From Verrucomicrobiia bacterium (lineage in GTDB: Bacteria > Verrucomicrobiota > Verrucomicrobiia > Verrucomicrobiales > Akkermansiaceae), in NCBI GenBank assembly GCA_030430455.1, contig JAUIJB010000024.1, positions 1 to 44,438 on the forward strand: a DNA stretch of 44,438 nt, given 5' to 3'. The stretch's first letter is position 1; each line of letters begins with the position of its first letter. Made by a program: the position numbers and the translations under genes. Positions 16,378 through 24,949 of this stretch are shown here, piece by piece. The notes beneath the pieces are model-generated. The model saw only the letters and a list, made by a program, of their open reading frames with translations. It was not told where the DNA came from and ran no database searches.

Positions 16378-16977
16378 ATGCCAAGCGACCTCCTCCAGAT
16401 CTCGCGCGAACTCAAGGGCATGGCCGAGGCCGGCCTGCGCTACTCCGAGGGGCCCTACGACCGCGAGCGCTACCGTCGGCTGCATGAGATCGCCAGCGAG
16501 CTGCTGGCGGGCGAGATGCCCGGGTTCCGCTGGCCGGTCGAGCTGGGCTACAACACGCCGAAGGTCGACTCCCGCGCCGCGGTCGTCCGCGACGGCCGGA
16601 TCCTGATGGTGCGCGAGGAGGCGAACGGCCTGTGGACGCTGCCGGGCGGCTGGTGCGACGTCGACTGCTCGCCCGCGGAGAACGCCGTGCGCGAGGTCCG
16701 CGAGGAGACCGGCTACGAGGTCGAGGCCGGCAAGCTGCTGGCCTGCTGGGACAAGGACCGCCAGGGGCACCCGCGCCAGCCGGAGTATGTCTACAAGCTG
16801 GTCTTCGCCTGCCGCCTGGTCGGAGGTGAGCCGGCGACGTCCCACGAGATCCTCGAGCTCGCCTGGTTCGGCCCCGACGAGCTGCCCGAGATGTGTCCCT
16901 ACCGGGCCGCGCCGCACTACGTCGAGCTGGCCTTCCGCCACTTCCGCGACCCGGACCTGCCGACCGAGTTCGACTGA
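16378..16977 (+). CDS. Nudix hydrolase with the Nudix N-terminal helical domain
   Basis: This 199-residue protein has the helical N-terminal domain (about residues 1-60, DLLQISRELKGMAEAGL) seen in Nudix hydrolases acting on ADP-ribose and other nucleoside diphosphate derivatives, followed by the Nudix fold (65-190). The Nudix box reads GGWCDVDCSPAENAVREV then REETGYEV: the catalytic REVREETG part is intact, but the first Glu of Gx5E is Cys. The start is the ATG with GAGG a few bases upstream. It is the first gene of a compact run, 13 nt before dinB and with the CorA-like gene after that, so it may sanitise nucleotide pools or derivatives when the error-prone polymerase is made. The precise substrate is unknown. 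Confidence 0.88.
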   Translation: MPSDLLQISRELKGMAEAGLRYSEGPYDRERYRRLHEIASELLAGEMPGFRWPVELGYNTPKVDSRAAVVRDGRILMVREEANGLWTLPGGWCDVDCSPAENAVREVREETGYEVEAGKLLACWDKDRQGHPRQPEYVYKLVFACRLVGGEPATSHEILELAWFGPDELPEMCPYRAAPHYVELAFRHFRDPDLPTEFD

Positions 16978-16990
16978 TGCGCTGCCCGTG

Positions 16991-18061
16991 ATGCGCACCA
17001 TCATCCACATCGACATGGACTGCTTCTACGCGGCCATCGAGGAGCGCGAGAACCCGGAGCTGCGCGGCAGGCCGGTCGGCGTCGGCGGTTCGAGCCGGCG
17101 CGGGGTGCTGACCACCGCCAACTACGTCGCCCGCCGTTTCGGCTGCCGCTCGGCGATGCCCGTCTTCAAGGCGCTCGAGCTGTGCCCGCAGCTCGTCCTC
17201 GTGCCGGTGCGCTTCGACCTCTACCGCGCCGAGTCGGCGCGCATCCGCGCGATCTTCGGGCGCTTCACCGAGACGATCGAGCCGCTGTCGCTCGACGAGG
17301 CCTACCTCGACGTCAGCCACCTGCGCAGCTCGGGCGCGGCGGTGGCGCGCGAGATCCGCGCGCAGATCCGCGAGGAGACCGGGCTGACCGCCTCGGCCGG
17401 GATCGGCCCGAACAAGCTGGTCGCGAAGATCGCCAGCGACTGGGACAAGCCGGACGGCCAGAAGGAGGTCGCGCCGGACGAGGTCGACGCCTTCATGCAC
17501 GAACTTCCGGTCGGCAGGCTGTGGGGGGTCGGCCGCAAGATGCGCGAGAAGCTGGCGGCGCTGGGCGTGGAGACCTGCGGCGACCTGCGCCGCTTCGACA
17601 AGATCGAGCTGTCGCGCCGCTTCGGCTCGTGGGGGCTCGAACTGCACGACCTGTGCCGCGGCATCGACCCGCGCGAGGTGCGCCCGAACCGGATCCGCAA
17701 GTCGCTGAGCAGCGAGCGGACCTTCGGCGAGAACGTCACGACGCTCGAGGCGCTGCGGCCGGTGATGCGGGCGATGCTCGAGGGGCTGCGGGAGGACCTC
17801 GACCGCAAGCATTCCGACCGCGCGGTCCGCTCGCTGGTGGTGAAGCTCAAGTTCGCCGACTTCGAGCGCACCACCGCCGAGCGGGCCCGTCCCGCGGTCG
17901 ACCCGGAGGTCTTCGACGAGCTGCTCGAGGAGGCCTGGAAGCGCGGCGGCAACCGTCCGGTGCGCCTGCTCGGGGTGGGCGTGCGCTTCCGCGACCCGCG
18001 CGACCCGGCCGCCGCCGACCAGCTCGAGCTGTTTGACGCCGGCGGCGGGGATTCCATTTGA
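16991..18061 (+). CDS. dinB: DNA polymerase IV (Y-family translesion polymerase)
   Basis: This is an error-prone polymerase that copies past damaged bases. The 356-residue protein has the Y-family catalytic motifs IIHIDMDCFYAAIEERENP (Asp8 region), SLDEAYLDVSH near residue 100, the helix-hairpin-helix GVGRKMREKLAALGV and the little-finger domain (about 230-345). The C-terminus, QLELFDAGG, is a match for the beta-clamp binding motif QLxLF and shows that the 3' end is intact. The start is the ATG directly preceded by an in-frame GTG; the ATG gives the canonical MRTIIHIDMD. It is 13 nt after the Nudix gene. No LexA-type box was recognised upstream. Confidence 0.96.
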   Translation: MRTIIHIDMDCFYAAIEERENPELRGRPVGVGGSSRRGVLTTANYVARRFGCRSAMPVFKALELCPQLVLVPVRFDLYRAESARIRAIFGRFTETIEPLSLDEAYLDVSHLRSSGAAVAREIRAQIREETGLTASAGIGPNKLVAKIASDWDKPDGQKEVAPDEVDAFMHELPVGRLWGVGRKMREKLAALGVETCGDLRRFDKIELSRRFGSWGLELHDLCRGIDPREVRPNRIRKSLSSERTFGENVTTLEALRPVMRAMLEGLREDLDRKHSDRAVRSLVVKLKFADFERTTAERARPAVDPEVFDELLEEAWKRGGNRPVRLLGVGVRFRDPRDPAAADQLELFDAGGGDSI

Positions 18062-18092
18062 GTGTCCGGGCCGGGGGACGGATCATCCCGCC

Positions 18093-18854
18093 GTGGCCGT
18101 CGACCCGGAATACCCCTACCTGCCCGCCTGCTTCGAGCTCGAGGAGGCCCTGCGTGAACAGCTGAGCAACCGCCCCGGCCACCAGCGCTGCGTGGTCGGC
18201 GAGCACGAGCTGCTGCTGGTCGTCCACGAGGTGCCCAAGCCGGGCGTTCCCGAGCGCGACCCGGTGTTCTTCTGGCACCCGGCCGACGGCGCCTGGATCG
18301 ATGCCGCCGGGAAGGAGGGACTGCGTGAGCTGACGCGCTTGCTGAAGCGCTTCGAGGTCGCGATCGACGGCTTGGAGGAGAGCCTCGACGTCGCCTCGAC
18401 GGCCGCCGAGGTCTTCGGCCTGGCGCGTGCCGCCGGCCCGCTGGCGCGGACCGCGCGCAACCTCGCCCAGGCGATCGAGCAGGCGCGGGTGCACGACGAC
18501 GACAACCGCGACCTGATCGCCTGCCGCGACCGCGCGCGGGAAATCGAGCGAGCGTCGTACCAGCTCAACCACGAGTCGCGGCTGACGCTCGAGTTCTGGC
18601 AGGCGGAGCAGAGCGAGGCCCAGCGCGAGTCGGCCCGCGGGCTGAACCGGATCGCCTTCCGCCTCAACCTGCTGGCCGGCTTTTTCCTGCCGCTGGTGGC
18701 GCTCGGCGCCCTGTTCGGGATGAACGTGAAGCTGCCCGACTTCACCAAGGGCCTGTTCTGGGGAATCTTCGCCGGCGGCCTGCTGATGGGCGGCGTGCTG
18801 CTGTGGTTCGTCGGCCGCGGGGTCGACGATGGGCGGCGGGACGACGAGGACTGA
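18093..18854 (+). CDS. CorA-like membrane protein
   Basis: A GTG start gives 253 residues beginning MAVDPEYPYL; no upstream ATG fits. The protein has a long soluble N-terminal part with a helical coiled region (about residues 80-185, including REIERASYQLNHESRLTLEF), then two transmembrane segments (LLAGFFLPLVALGALF and FWGIFAGGLLMGGVLLWFV). The loop between them contains FGMNVKLP, the GMN signature of CorA-family magnesium/cobalt channels. The soluble domain is shorter than in full CorA (about 316 residues), so this is a compact relative. It is the third gene of the Nudix-dinB run, 31 nt after dinB, and its stop is 12 nt from the convergent cytochrome gene. Metal specificity cannot be told. 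Confidence 0.82.
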   Translation: MAVDPEYPYLPACFELEEALREQLSNRPGHQRCVVGEHELLLVVHEVPKPGVPERDPVFFWHPADGAWIDAAGKEGLRELTRLLKRFEVAIDGLEESLDVASTAAEVFGLARAAGPLARTARNLAQAIEQARVHDDDNRDLIACRDRAREIERASYQLNHESRLTLEFWQAEQSEAQRESARGLNRIAFRLNLLAGFFLPLVALGALFGMNVKLPDFTKGLFWGIFAGGLLMGGVLLWFVGRGVDDGRRDDED

Positions 18855-18866
18855 GGAGGATCTGCC

Positions 18867-19274
18867 CTACTCGTCCTCCATGAACGCGTCGTGGCCGGCC
18901 TTCTTGGAGTCGCGGATCGGCCGGATCAGCTCCTGGACCTTGTCCATGTCCTTGGCGAGGAAGGCCTGCTCGATCTCGCAGAGGGTCACGAAGAGGGAGC
19001 CCATCTGGTGGCGGTAGTCGGCCATGGCCTCCTCCTTGCTCTTCTGGTGGCCGCCGGTCTCGACGAGCTCGGGGGTCATCGCGATCCCCTTGAGCACCGC
19101 CTCCTGGGCCTCGCGGGCCAGCTTGGCACCTTCGGCGGCGTCATCGGTGCGGCGGAAGGCCTTGTAGGCGTCGTTGAGGATCTCCATTTGCTCGCCGAGC
19201 GGGGTGTCGTCGGCGTGGAGCGGGGAAAGGGCGAGAAGCCCCATGGCAAGGAGCGGGAAAAGCAGCGTCTTCAT
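18867..19274 (-). CDS. Periplasmic cytochrome b562-like protein
   Basis: This 135-residue protein has a signal peptide (MKTLLFPLLAMGLLALSPLHA, cleavage before DD) and a mature four-helix-bundle pattern. Its first helix, EQMEILNDAYKAFRRTDDA, matches the METLNDNLK helix of Escherichia coli cytochrome b562, with Met30 as the probable axial ligand, and a C-terminal His128 (KKAGHDAF) is in position for the second ligand. A single Cys is not part of a CxxCH motif, so the haem would be bound non-covalently. Function is probably soluble electron transfer or haem binding. The gene converges with the CorA-like gene, and no other cytochrome genes adjoin. The start is the ATG before the signal peptide, since the upstream frame has no signal. 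Confidence 0.85.
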   Translation of the reverse strand: MKTLLFPLLAMGLLALSPLHADDTPLGEQMEILNDAYKAFRRTDDAAEGAKLAREAQEAVLKGIAMTPELVETGGHQKSKEEAMADYRHQMGSLFVTLCEIEQAFLAKDMDKVQELIRPIRDSKKAGHDAFMEDE

Positions 19275-19357
19275 ACGGCCCCGGATACAGCCGATCCCGG
19301 GCCAAGCTGTCAACCCGCGGGAATGCCAAGGATTCGCCCCGCTGCCCCCCCCGGAAA

Positions 19358-20212
19358 TCAGCGCGCCAAGTAGGGCCGGATCCGCTCGAGGGTCTTGGCG
19401 CCGATTCCGGGCACCCGGGTGAGCTCGTCGGGGCTACCGTAGGGGCGGTGCTCGATGATCCGGTTGGCGGTCACCTCGCCGATGCCGGGAAGCCGCATCA
19501 ACTCGTCTCGCGCCGCCCGGTTCGGGTCGATCGACCCGGGCGCGAGCGAGGAGCCCGCGTCGGTCGCCAGCTCGAGGGCGGCCTCCTCGTCGCGCTCGAG
19601 CTGGCGCTCGGACGGCAGCTGGTTCCAGTCGGTCAGCTCCCAGACCCCGGCGCCGCGCTTGGCGGCCTGCAGCTCGAGGTCGCCGAGCTCCTCGCGGCAG
19701 TGGTCGGCGTGGCCGCCACCCGGCGTCTCCCGATAGACCCCGAAGGCGCGGGCGAGACCGTGGCGGACCAGCTCGGCGGCGAGGTCGCGGCCCGCCGCGG
19801 TGGTGACGAAGCCGTAGATCCGCTTGTGCTTCCCGTCGCCGCGCGCGTCGGCGAAGCTGGTGTGCAGGGTGAAGGGCTCGGCGAGCTGCCGGCGGGTGAA
19901 GCGGCCGGCCGCCTCGCCGAGCTGCTTGGCGGCATCGATCGATGCCCGCGGCGACCCGCCGTGGCCGGAGATGCCGAAGTAGCGGCGCTGGGCGCGCAGG
20001 CGGCGGGCGTCGGTGGTGTCGGTGACGTGCCACTCGATGCAGTCGACGCCGTAGAGGCGGACCGTGTGCTCCGCGCCGTCCGGCGTGCGGACCAGGAAGC
20101 TGTCGCCGTCGGCCCAGTCGGTCGGCACCAGGCGGCAGTTGTCGACGGTCGTGAGGGGTTCCGCCGCCGACAGGACGCCGGCGAGGACCACGAGCCAGAT
20201 GAGGATGCGCAC
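19358..20212 (-). CDS. Exported thermonuclease-like nuclease with helix-hairpin-helix domain
   Basis: The GTG start gives a 284-residue protein with a signal peptide (MRILIWLVVLAGVLSAAEP). Residues 25-180 resemble the staphylococcal nuclease (SNase) fold: DGDSFLVRTPDGAEHTVRLYGVDCIEW, then DARGDGKHKRIYGFV and ELVRHGLARAFGVYR. Residues 225-284 hold two helix-hairpin-helix units of the ComEA type (LPGIGEVTANRII and VPGIGAKTLERI). SNase enzymes cut DNA and RNA using calcium, and the HhH part binds DNA without sequence preference. Together they suggest an extracellular or periplasmic nuclease for nutrient DNA or DNA uptake. The HhH fusion is distinctive compared with the plain SNase. Confidence 0.88.
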   Translation of the reverse strand: MRILIWLVVLAGVLSAAEPLTTVDNCRLVPTDWADGDSFLVRTPDGAEHTVRLYGVDCIEWHVTDTTDARRLRAQRRYFGISGHGGSPRASIDAAKQLGEAAGRFTRRQLAEPFTLHTSFADARGDGKHKRIYGFVTTAAGRDLAAELVRHGLARAFGVYRETPGGGHADHCREELGDLELQAAKRGAGVWELTDWNQLPSERQLERDEEAALELATDAGSSLAPGSIDPNRAARDELMRLPGIGEVTANRIIEHRPYGSPDELTRVPGIGAKTLERIRPYLAR

Positions 20213-20237
20213 GGGGGGATCCTAGGGGATGATCGGC

Positions 20238-21032
20238 CTAGCGCCAATGGCGCGGGTTGCGCCGGTACTGCGGCGGGGTCGGCTCGGCGCGGCGGATGGC
20301 CCGGCGGAAGGGGGTGTCCGGCTCGTCGTCCATGCCGAGGCGGGCGAGGGCACCGGCGATCACTCCGGCGACGAAGCCGCCGACGTGGGCGGCGTAGGCG
20401 ACCCCGCCGGCGTTCTGCTCGCCCGAGACGATCTGGCTGCCGCCGCTCACCAGCTGCAGCACGATCCACAGGCCGAGCACCAGGATCGCGGGCACCGAGA
20501 CCAGCCGGAATAGGATGATGCAGTGGACCTGGTTGCGCGGGAACAGCACCATGTAGGCGCCGAGTACCCCGGAAATCGCCCCGGAGGCCCCGAGGTTGGG
20601 GATCACGCTGTCGGGGCCGATGGCGATCTGCGCGGCGCTGCCGGCGAAGCCGCTGACCAGGTAGAAGAACAGGAAGCGCCAGGCCCCGAAGCGGTGCTCG
20701 ACGTTGTCGCCGAAGATCCACAGGTAGAGCATGTTGCCGCCGATGTGCCCCCAGCCGCCGTGCATGAACATCGCGGTGAGCAGGGTCAGGTAAATGGGCG
20801 TCGGCCCGGGCGCCTGCGGGATCTCCACGGTCTGCCCGTCCAGCGGGACCGGGACCGGCTCGACCAGGTCCGTGCCGGTGGTGATCTCGGCGGGGACGAA
20901 GCTGAAGCCGAAGGTGAATTCCGGGTCGACGAGCTGGTAGAGGAACACCAGGGCGTTGGCGATGATCAGCCCGATGGTCACCCAGGCCGGGTGCATCAGC
21001 TGGCGGTCGTCATCGCTGAGCGGGAAGAACAC
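20238..21032 (-). CDS. Rhomboid-family intramembrane serine protease
   Basis: This 264-residue protein cleaves single-span membrane proteins within the lipid bilayer. The GTG start gives MFFPLSDDDRQ, the usual start of this bacterial subfamily, supporting it over the ATG twelve codons later. The catalytic Ser is in GASGAISGVLGAY (around residue 149), the catalytic His is in AAHVGGFVAG (around residue 215), and the conserved HGGWGHIGGNMLYL loop is present near residue 95. About six transmembrane segments can be seen. A long periplasmic loop (DPEFTFGFSFVPAEITTG and on) lies between the first two. The neighbouring genes suggest no particular substrate. A hairpin separates it from the propeller-protein gene upstream. 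Confidence 0.93.
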   Translation of the reverse strand: MFFPLSDDDRQLMHPAWVTIGLIIANALVFLYQLVDPEFTFGFSFVPAEITTGTDLVEPVPVPLDGQTVEIPQAPGPTPIYLTLLTAMFMHGGWGHIGGNMLYLWIFGDNVEHRFGAWRFLFFYLVSGFAGSAAQIAIGPDSVIPNLGASGAISGVLGAYMVLFPRNQVHCIILFRLVSVPAILVLGLWIVLQLVSGGSQIVSGEQNAGGVAYAAHVGGFVAGVIAGALARLGMDDEPDTPFRRAIRRAEPTPPQYRRNPRHWR

Positions 21033-21045
21033 GCTCGAGTTAGGA

Positions 21046-21073
21046 TTGCCGATTGAAGCTTGTCGATCGGCAA
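21046..21073 (-). terminator. Hairpin between the propeller-protein and rhomboid genes
   Basis: TTGCCGAT and ATCGGCAA form a perfect 8-bp stem with a 12-nt loop about 60 nt after the propeller-protein stop and just before the rhomboid GTG. It may end the upstream transcript or influence rhomboid expression; there is no U-run. Confidence 0.4.
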
Positions 21074-21133
21074 GCGGCTTTCCGTGAGACGCGGATCAAC
21101 GCCCCCACCCCGGTCATCCGGGCTCCATCCCGG

Positions 21134-24100
21134 TCAGAACCCGCTTTCGCGCAGTTGGTAGAGCCGGCCGGTGACGCCGGGAATGTCGATGCTGTCGGTG
21201 TAGATCTGGTCGGGACCATCGACGAAAATGCTGTCGTAGTAGCTCCACTCGCGCGGACCCGGGAGGACCACGTCGGGCGGCGCGATCGGGTAGAAGTAGA
21301 GGTCGTAGAATTGGCCGGGCGGGACGTTGATCTCCAGGCGGATCTCCGGTGCGTCCAGGTCGACGCTGAGGATCTCGAGGCGGAACTCGGGCTCGATCGC
21401 GACGAAGCTCACCGGATCGCTGGTCACCTGGCCGAAGCCGTTGCTGACGACCACGTGGTAGTTGCCGGCATTGTCGCCATCTCCCGGAAGGCTGAGCAGG
21501 TAGTCGTTGGCGCCGGGGATCGCCACGTCGTCCTTGAACCACTGGTAGGCGAAGGGGGCGCGGCCCTTGGCGGTGACCGAGAGGGCGTAGTCGCCGCCAT
21601 CGAGCACGAAGGCGGGGGAGAGCCAGTCGATCGATGGCGGGCTGCTGGCGAGGAAGTCCGACTGCAGGATGGTGCCGGTCACGCCGACGACGACGAAGGA
21701 GTCGTTGCCGTAGGCGACGTCCCACAACCTCTGGAAGGTCGGCGAGGGACGCTGGATCCAGTCGCTGCCGTTGTCCGAAGTGTGGATGTAGCCGCCGTTG
21801 CAGACGGCGACGAAGTGGCCCGCGCCGTATGCGATGCCATTGGCGCCGCCGACGATGGTGTCGGTCATTGTCCAGGTGATGCCGTCGGTGGAGGTGTGCA
21901 TCTCGGTGGAGCCGGCGACGAACTTGCCCTCGGCGAAGGTGATCGCGTTGAGGACGCCGGGGCTGGCGTTGGGACGTGCCGTCCAGGTGATGCCGTCGGG
22001 CGAGGTGACCACTTCCCGGGTGGCGTTGACGGCGACGAAGATCCCGTTGCCGTGGGCGACGTCGAGGAAGTTCGAGAAGGTGCCGGAAGTGCGCAGGGTC
22101 CAGGTCTTGGCATCGGGCGAGCTGGCGATGACCGAGTTGCCGCCGACGTTCTCGCCGACCGCGACGTAAATGCCATCCCCGTAGGTGACCCCCTCGAAGC
22201 TGCCGAGGAAGCCGAGGTTGTAGGAGGCCCAGGTGGCGCCGTTGTCGCAGGAGCTCCAGATGACCGAATCCGCGCCGTCCCTCTCGCCGACGCCGACGAT
22301 CGTGCCCTCGTGCTCGACGAAGTCGTAGATGCGGCAGAACTCGATGTCGCTGTCGGACTGGTCGTAGAACCACGACTTGCCGGTCGGTGAGCGCTTCATG
22401 CCGCCGGTGTCGCCGCTGGCGAGGAATCCGCCGCCGGCGCAGACGATCGACTCCGTCTCGCCGTAGTCGCCGCCCGGCTGCAGGTTGCCCGGGCTCCAGG
22501 AGGTGCCGTCGTCCGACCACAGCAGCTGGGACGCCTGACCGACGATCAGGAAGCGGCTGCCGTCCCAGGCGATGTCGCAGAGGTCGAGGCACTGCGGCAG
22601 CGCCACCGGCGACCAACTGGTGCCGTCGGTGGACTCGATCAGGGTGCCGCCCTTGCCGATGGCGCGGAACTTTCCATCGAGGTGGCGAACCCGGGTGAGC
22701 GAGAACTCGGTGCCGCTGGTGCGGGCGGTCCAGCTGGTACCGTTGGTCGAGCTCATCACCGCGCCGCCGTCGCCGACGGCCACGAAGGTGCCCGCGCCGT
22801 GGGCCACGCTGGTGAAGCGCCCGGACTGCCCGCTGGTGGCCGGCGACCAGCTCATGCCGTCGCCCGAGGTGGCCACCGCCCCGTCCTCGCCGACGGCCAC
22901 GAAGAGCCCGTCCCCGAAGGTGACGCCGAGGTAGTCGTCCGTGAAGCCGGTGAAGACGCCGGGCCAGGACGACCCGTCGCTGCTGTAGCTGAAGTTGCCC
23001 TCGTTTCCACAGGTCACGTAGACGCCGGCGCCCCAGGTGATGTCGTTCATCGAGGTGAAGGCCAGCTGGTTGTAGTTGCGGCCGTCGGTCGAGCTGTGAA
23101 TTCCGGTCAGGCCGGCGGAATAGGTCGTGCCGCCATCGTCGAGCAGGGCCCGCGGCTGGAAGTCGAAGAGGAACAGGTTCGACTTCCAGCTGGCGCCGTA
23201 TTCGGCAGCCCGGTCCGGGCCGGCGACGCGGAAGCCGGAGGGGCTGCCGGTCACCGCCTTCAGGTCGACCACCTGGTGCCACCCGCTGTGCAGGGCGGTC
23301 CATTCGTCGACGTCGCTGGTCCGGAAGATCGCCGCGGGATCCTGGCGGGTGAGGATTTCGGGGCCGGAGAGCGAGTACAACAGCCCGTCGACGACCTTCA
23401 TTCCGTGGGCTTTGGTGACCATGCTGGCTGGGCTCCAGGTGGTGCCATCGCTCGAGGTCCGGTAGGTGCTCTGAGGAAAGAAGTTGCCGCGGTCGAAGGA
23501 GACCAGTTCGCCGTTGAAGAAGCGGATCTGCGGGTGCGACTGCAGCGAGTTGTTCGGGCCGCCGGTCCAGGTGGTGCCATCGCTCGAGGTGTGGATGAAG
23601 CTCGGGAATCCGGGGGTGATCGTGAAGTAGGCGCCGAGACCGTGGGTGACCGAGGCCGGCGTGACCGGGAGGTCGTCGACGAGCGTGGTCCAGGTGGTGC
23701 CGTCGGGCGAGGTGATCACGAAGCCGCTATCCGCCCCGCTTCCGCCGCAGGCGATGAACTCGCTGTTCTCGAAGACAAGCTCGTTGACCGGGCCGGAGAC
23801 CTCCGTGGTCCGCGGGGTCCAGGCGACGCCGTCGGGCGAGGAGAACAGCACCGCGCTGGTCTCGGTGGCGCTGTCGGCCCCGGCGATGACGAAGGTGCTG
23901 CCGTCGAACGCGACCGAGCGGAACGACGAGCCGCCCTCGCCGGCCGATCGCATGGTCCAGGTCTGGCCGTCGGGCGAGGTGTAGAGCTGGTCGTTGTTGC
24001 CGGCGGCGACGAAGGTGCCGTTGCCGTGGGCGATGTCGAACAACTGCGAGGTGATCAGCAGGGGGCTCGTCACCGTGATGACCTCCCAGCTCAGGCCGTC

Positions 24101-24331
24101 GTCGGTCGAGCGCAGGAAGGTCGGGCCGTCGGCGACTGCAACGAGGATGCCGTCGCCCTTGGCGATCGAGCGGACGCCGTGGGAGGTCGGCAGGGTGCTG
24201 CGCCAGTGCCAGTGGTCGAGCGGGTCGATCAGGGCGAGGCCGCGCTGCAGCGGCAGCAGGCTGAACAGGGTGGCGAGGAGCAGGCCGGAGAGGCGGTGGC
24301 GGACCGCCCCGGGGGAAGGGGGATGGTGCAT
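21134..24331 (-). CDS. Large exported Asp-box beta-propeller protein with Ig-like domain
   Basis: This 1065-residue protein has a signal peptide ending LPLQRGLA, then about 18 repeats of an Asp-box type motif (SxDGTTW; examples SSDGTTWTG, SPDGITWTA, STDGTSWSP) spaced roughly 40-50 residues over residues 40-890. Such repeats build beta-propellers as in sialidases and Ycf48-like proteins; the number suggests two or three propellers. Residues about 897-980 form an Ig-like domain (PFAYQWFKDDVAIPGAN, NAGNYHVVVSNGFGQV). The last 80 residues (LEILSVDLDAPEIRLEINV to LYQLRESGF) are a beta-rich C-terminal domain. No catalytic residues or PEP-CTERM tail are seen. The protein is most likely surface-exposed, perhaps for polymer binding or adhesion. 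It is convergent with nothing and stands as a single gene. Confidence 0.88.
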   Translation of the reverse strand: MHHPPSPGAVRHRLSGLLLATLFSLLPLQRGLALIDPLDHWHWRSTLPTSHGVRSIAKGDGILVAVADGPTFLRSTDDGLSWEVITVTSPLLITSQLFDIAHGNGTFVAAGNNDQLYTSPDGQTWTMRSAGEGGSSFRSVAFDGSTFVIAGADSATETSAVLFSSPDGVAWTPRTTEVSGPVNELVFENSEFIACGGSGADSGFVITSPDGTTWTTLVDDLPVTPASVTHGLGAYFTITPGFPSFIHTSSDGTTWTGGPNNSLQSHPQIRFFNGELVSFDRGNFFPQSTYRTSSDGTTWSPASMVTKAHGMKVVDGLLYSLSGPEILTRQDPAAIFRTSDVDEWTALHSGWHQVVDLKAVTGSPSGFRVAGPDRAAEYGASWKSNLFLFDFQPRALLDDGGTTYSAGLTGIHSSTDGRNYNQLAFTSMNDITWGAGVYVTCGNEGNFSYSSDGSSWPGVFTGFTDDYLGVTFGDGLFVAVGEDGAVATSGDGMSWSPATSGQSGRFTSVAHGAGTFVAVGDGGAVMSSTNGTSWTARTSGTEFSLTRVRHLDGKFRAIGKGGTLIESTDGTSWSPVALPQCLDLCDIAWDGSRFLIVGQASQLLWSDDGTSWSPGNLQPGGDYGETESIVCAGGGFLASGDTGGMKRSPTGKSWFYDQSDSDIEFCRIYDFVEHEGTIVGVGERDGADSVIWSSCDNGATWASYNLGFLGSFEGVTYGDGIYVAVGENVGGNSVIASSPDAKTWTLRTSGTFSNFLDVAHGNGIFVAVNATREVVTSPDGITWTARPNASPGVLNAITFAEGKFVAGSTEMHTSTDGITWTMTDTIVGGANGIAYGAGHFVAVCNGGYIHTSDNGSDWIQRPSPTFQRLWDVAYGNDSFVVVGVTGTILQSDFLASSPPSIDWLSPAFVLDGGDYALSVTAKGRAPFAYQWFKDDVAIPGANDYLLSLPGDGDNAGNYHVVVSNGFGQVTSDPVSFVAIEPEFRLEILSVDLDAPEIRLEINVPPGQFYDLYFYPIAPPDVVLPGPREWSYYDSIFVDGPDQIYTDSIDIPGVTGRLYQLRESGF

Positions 24332-24381
24332 CCCTGACCACTAAAGTAGTCGGGTAGGCCTTGGCAATTCCGTTGAGGCCC

Positions 24382-24867
24382 TCAGGGGGAATCCTTTGCT
24401 TCGGGAATCATGGTATTCTGGAACAGCAGAACCTTCCACTCGCCCCCTTCCCTCGCGAAGATTCGGGTGAAGCGGAAGGTGGTGGCCGGGACCGGCTTGC
24501 CGCCCCGTTTTGCCTCGGCGCGGATCACCCCGGTGGCGACGGCGAGCTCGTCGCCGATGAACCACTCGATCTCGGGGGTCTCGTAGGAGAGGAACTCGAG
24601 GGTGCCGTCCTCGATGTCCCTGAGGAATGCCTCCTTGTCCATCCGCGAGCCGAACACGTTGTTGTGGATGTGGCGCTCGGAGAGGAGCGTGCGCAGCAGG
24701 GGCACGTCCTCGCGCTCGTAGGCATCGACCAGGCGCTCGTTGAGGGCCTGCAGGGCAACCTTCAAGGAGTCCGGTCCTTCGGTCGCGTCGGTCGCGTCGG
24801 GTGCCTCGGCCGCGGCGGCCGGCGGGACAAGGAGGAACAGGAGGGCGATGGCGGCGGGGGCTCTCAT
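24382..24867 (-). CDS. Exported DUF4440/SnoaL-like protein
   Basis: Starting at the ATG giving MRAPAAIALLFLLVPPAAAA, this 161-residue protein has a signal peptide and an NTF2-like fold: the opening helix LKVALQALNERLVDAYERED, then VPLLRTLLSE and the later strands FRFTRIFAREGGEWKVLLFQN are typical of the DUF4440 group. These proteins bind small hydrophobic ligands in a cone-shaped pocket or act as simple enzymes; which applies here is not evident. An earlier in-frame ATG would put a less hydrophobic leader in front of the signal. The gene lies 50 nt upstream of the large propeller-protein start and may be co-transcribed with it. Confidence 0.78.
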   Translation of the reverse strand: MRAPAAIALLFLLVPPAAAAEAPDATDATEGPDSLKVALQALNERLVDAYEREDVPLLRTLLSERHIHNNVFGSRMDKEAFLRDIEDGTLEFLSYETPEIEWFIGDELAVATGVIRAEAKRGGKPVPATTFRFTRIFAREGGEWKVLLFQNTMIPEAKDSP

Positions 24868-24949
24868 GCAGCAGGCACTAGCCGCGCTCGCCGGCCGGGG
24901 AAATGACAAAGCCGCCTCCCGCGCAGGTCGGATCCGGCGGGCGTGGGCT

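Noticed and set aside
16291..17016. Upstream extension of the M3 peptidase frame to 17016, giving 951 residues
   Set aside because: The extension is antisense to the Nudix gene and start of dinB; the family starts at the ATG giving MHPFLADDF.
21134..24331. Sialidase assignment for the Asp-box protein
   Set aside because: Asp-boxes are present, but the arginine triad and FRIP-like motif of sialidases were not found.
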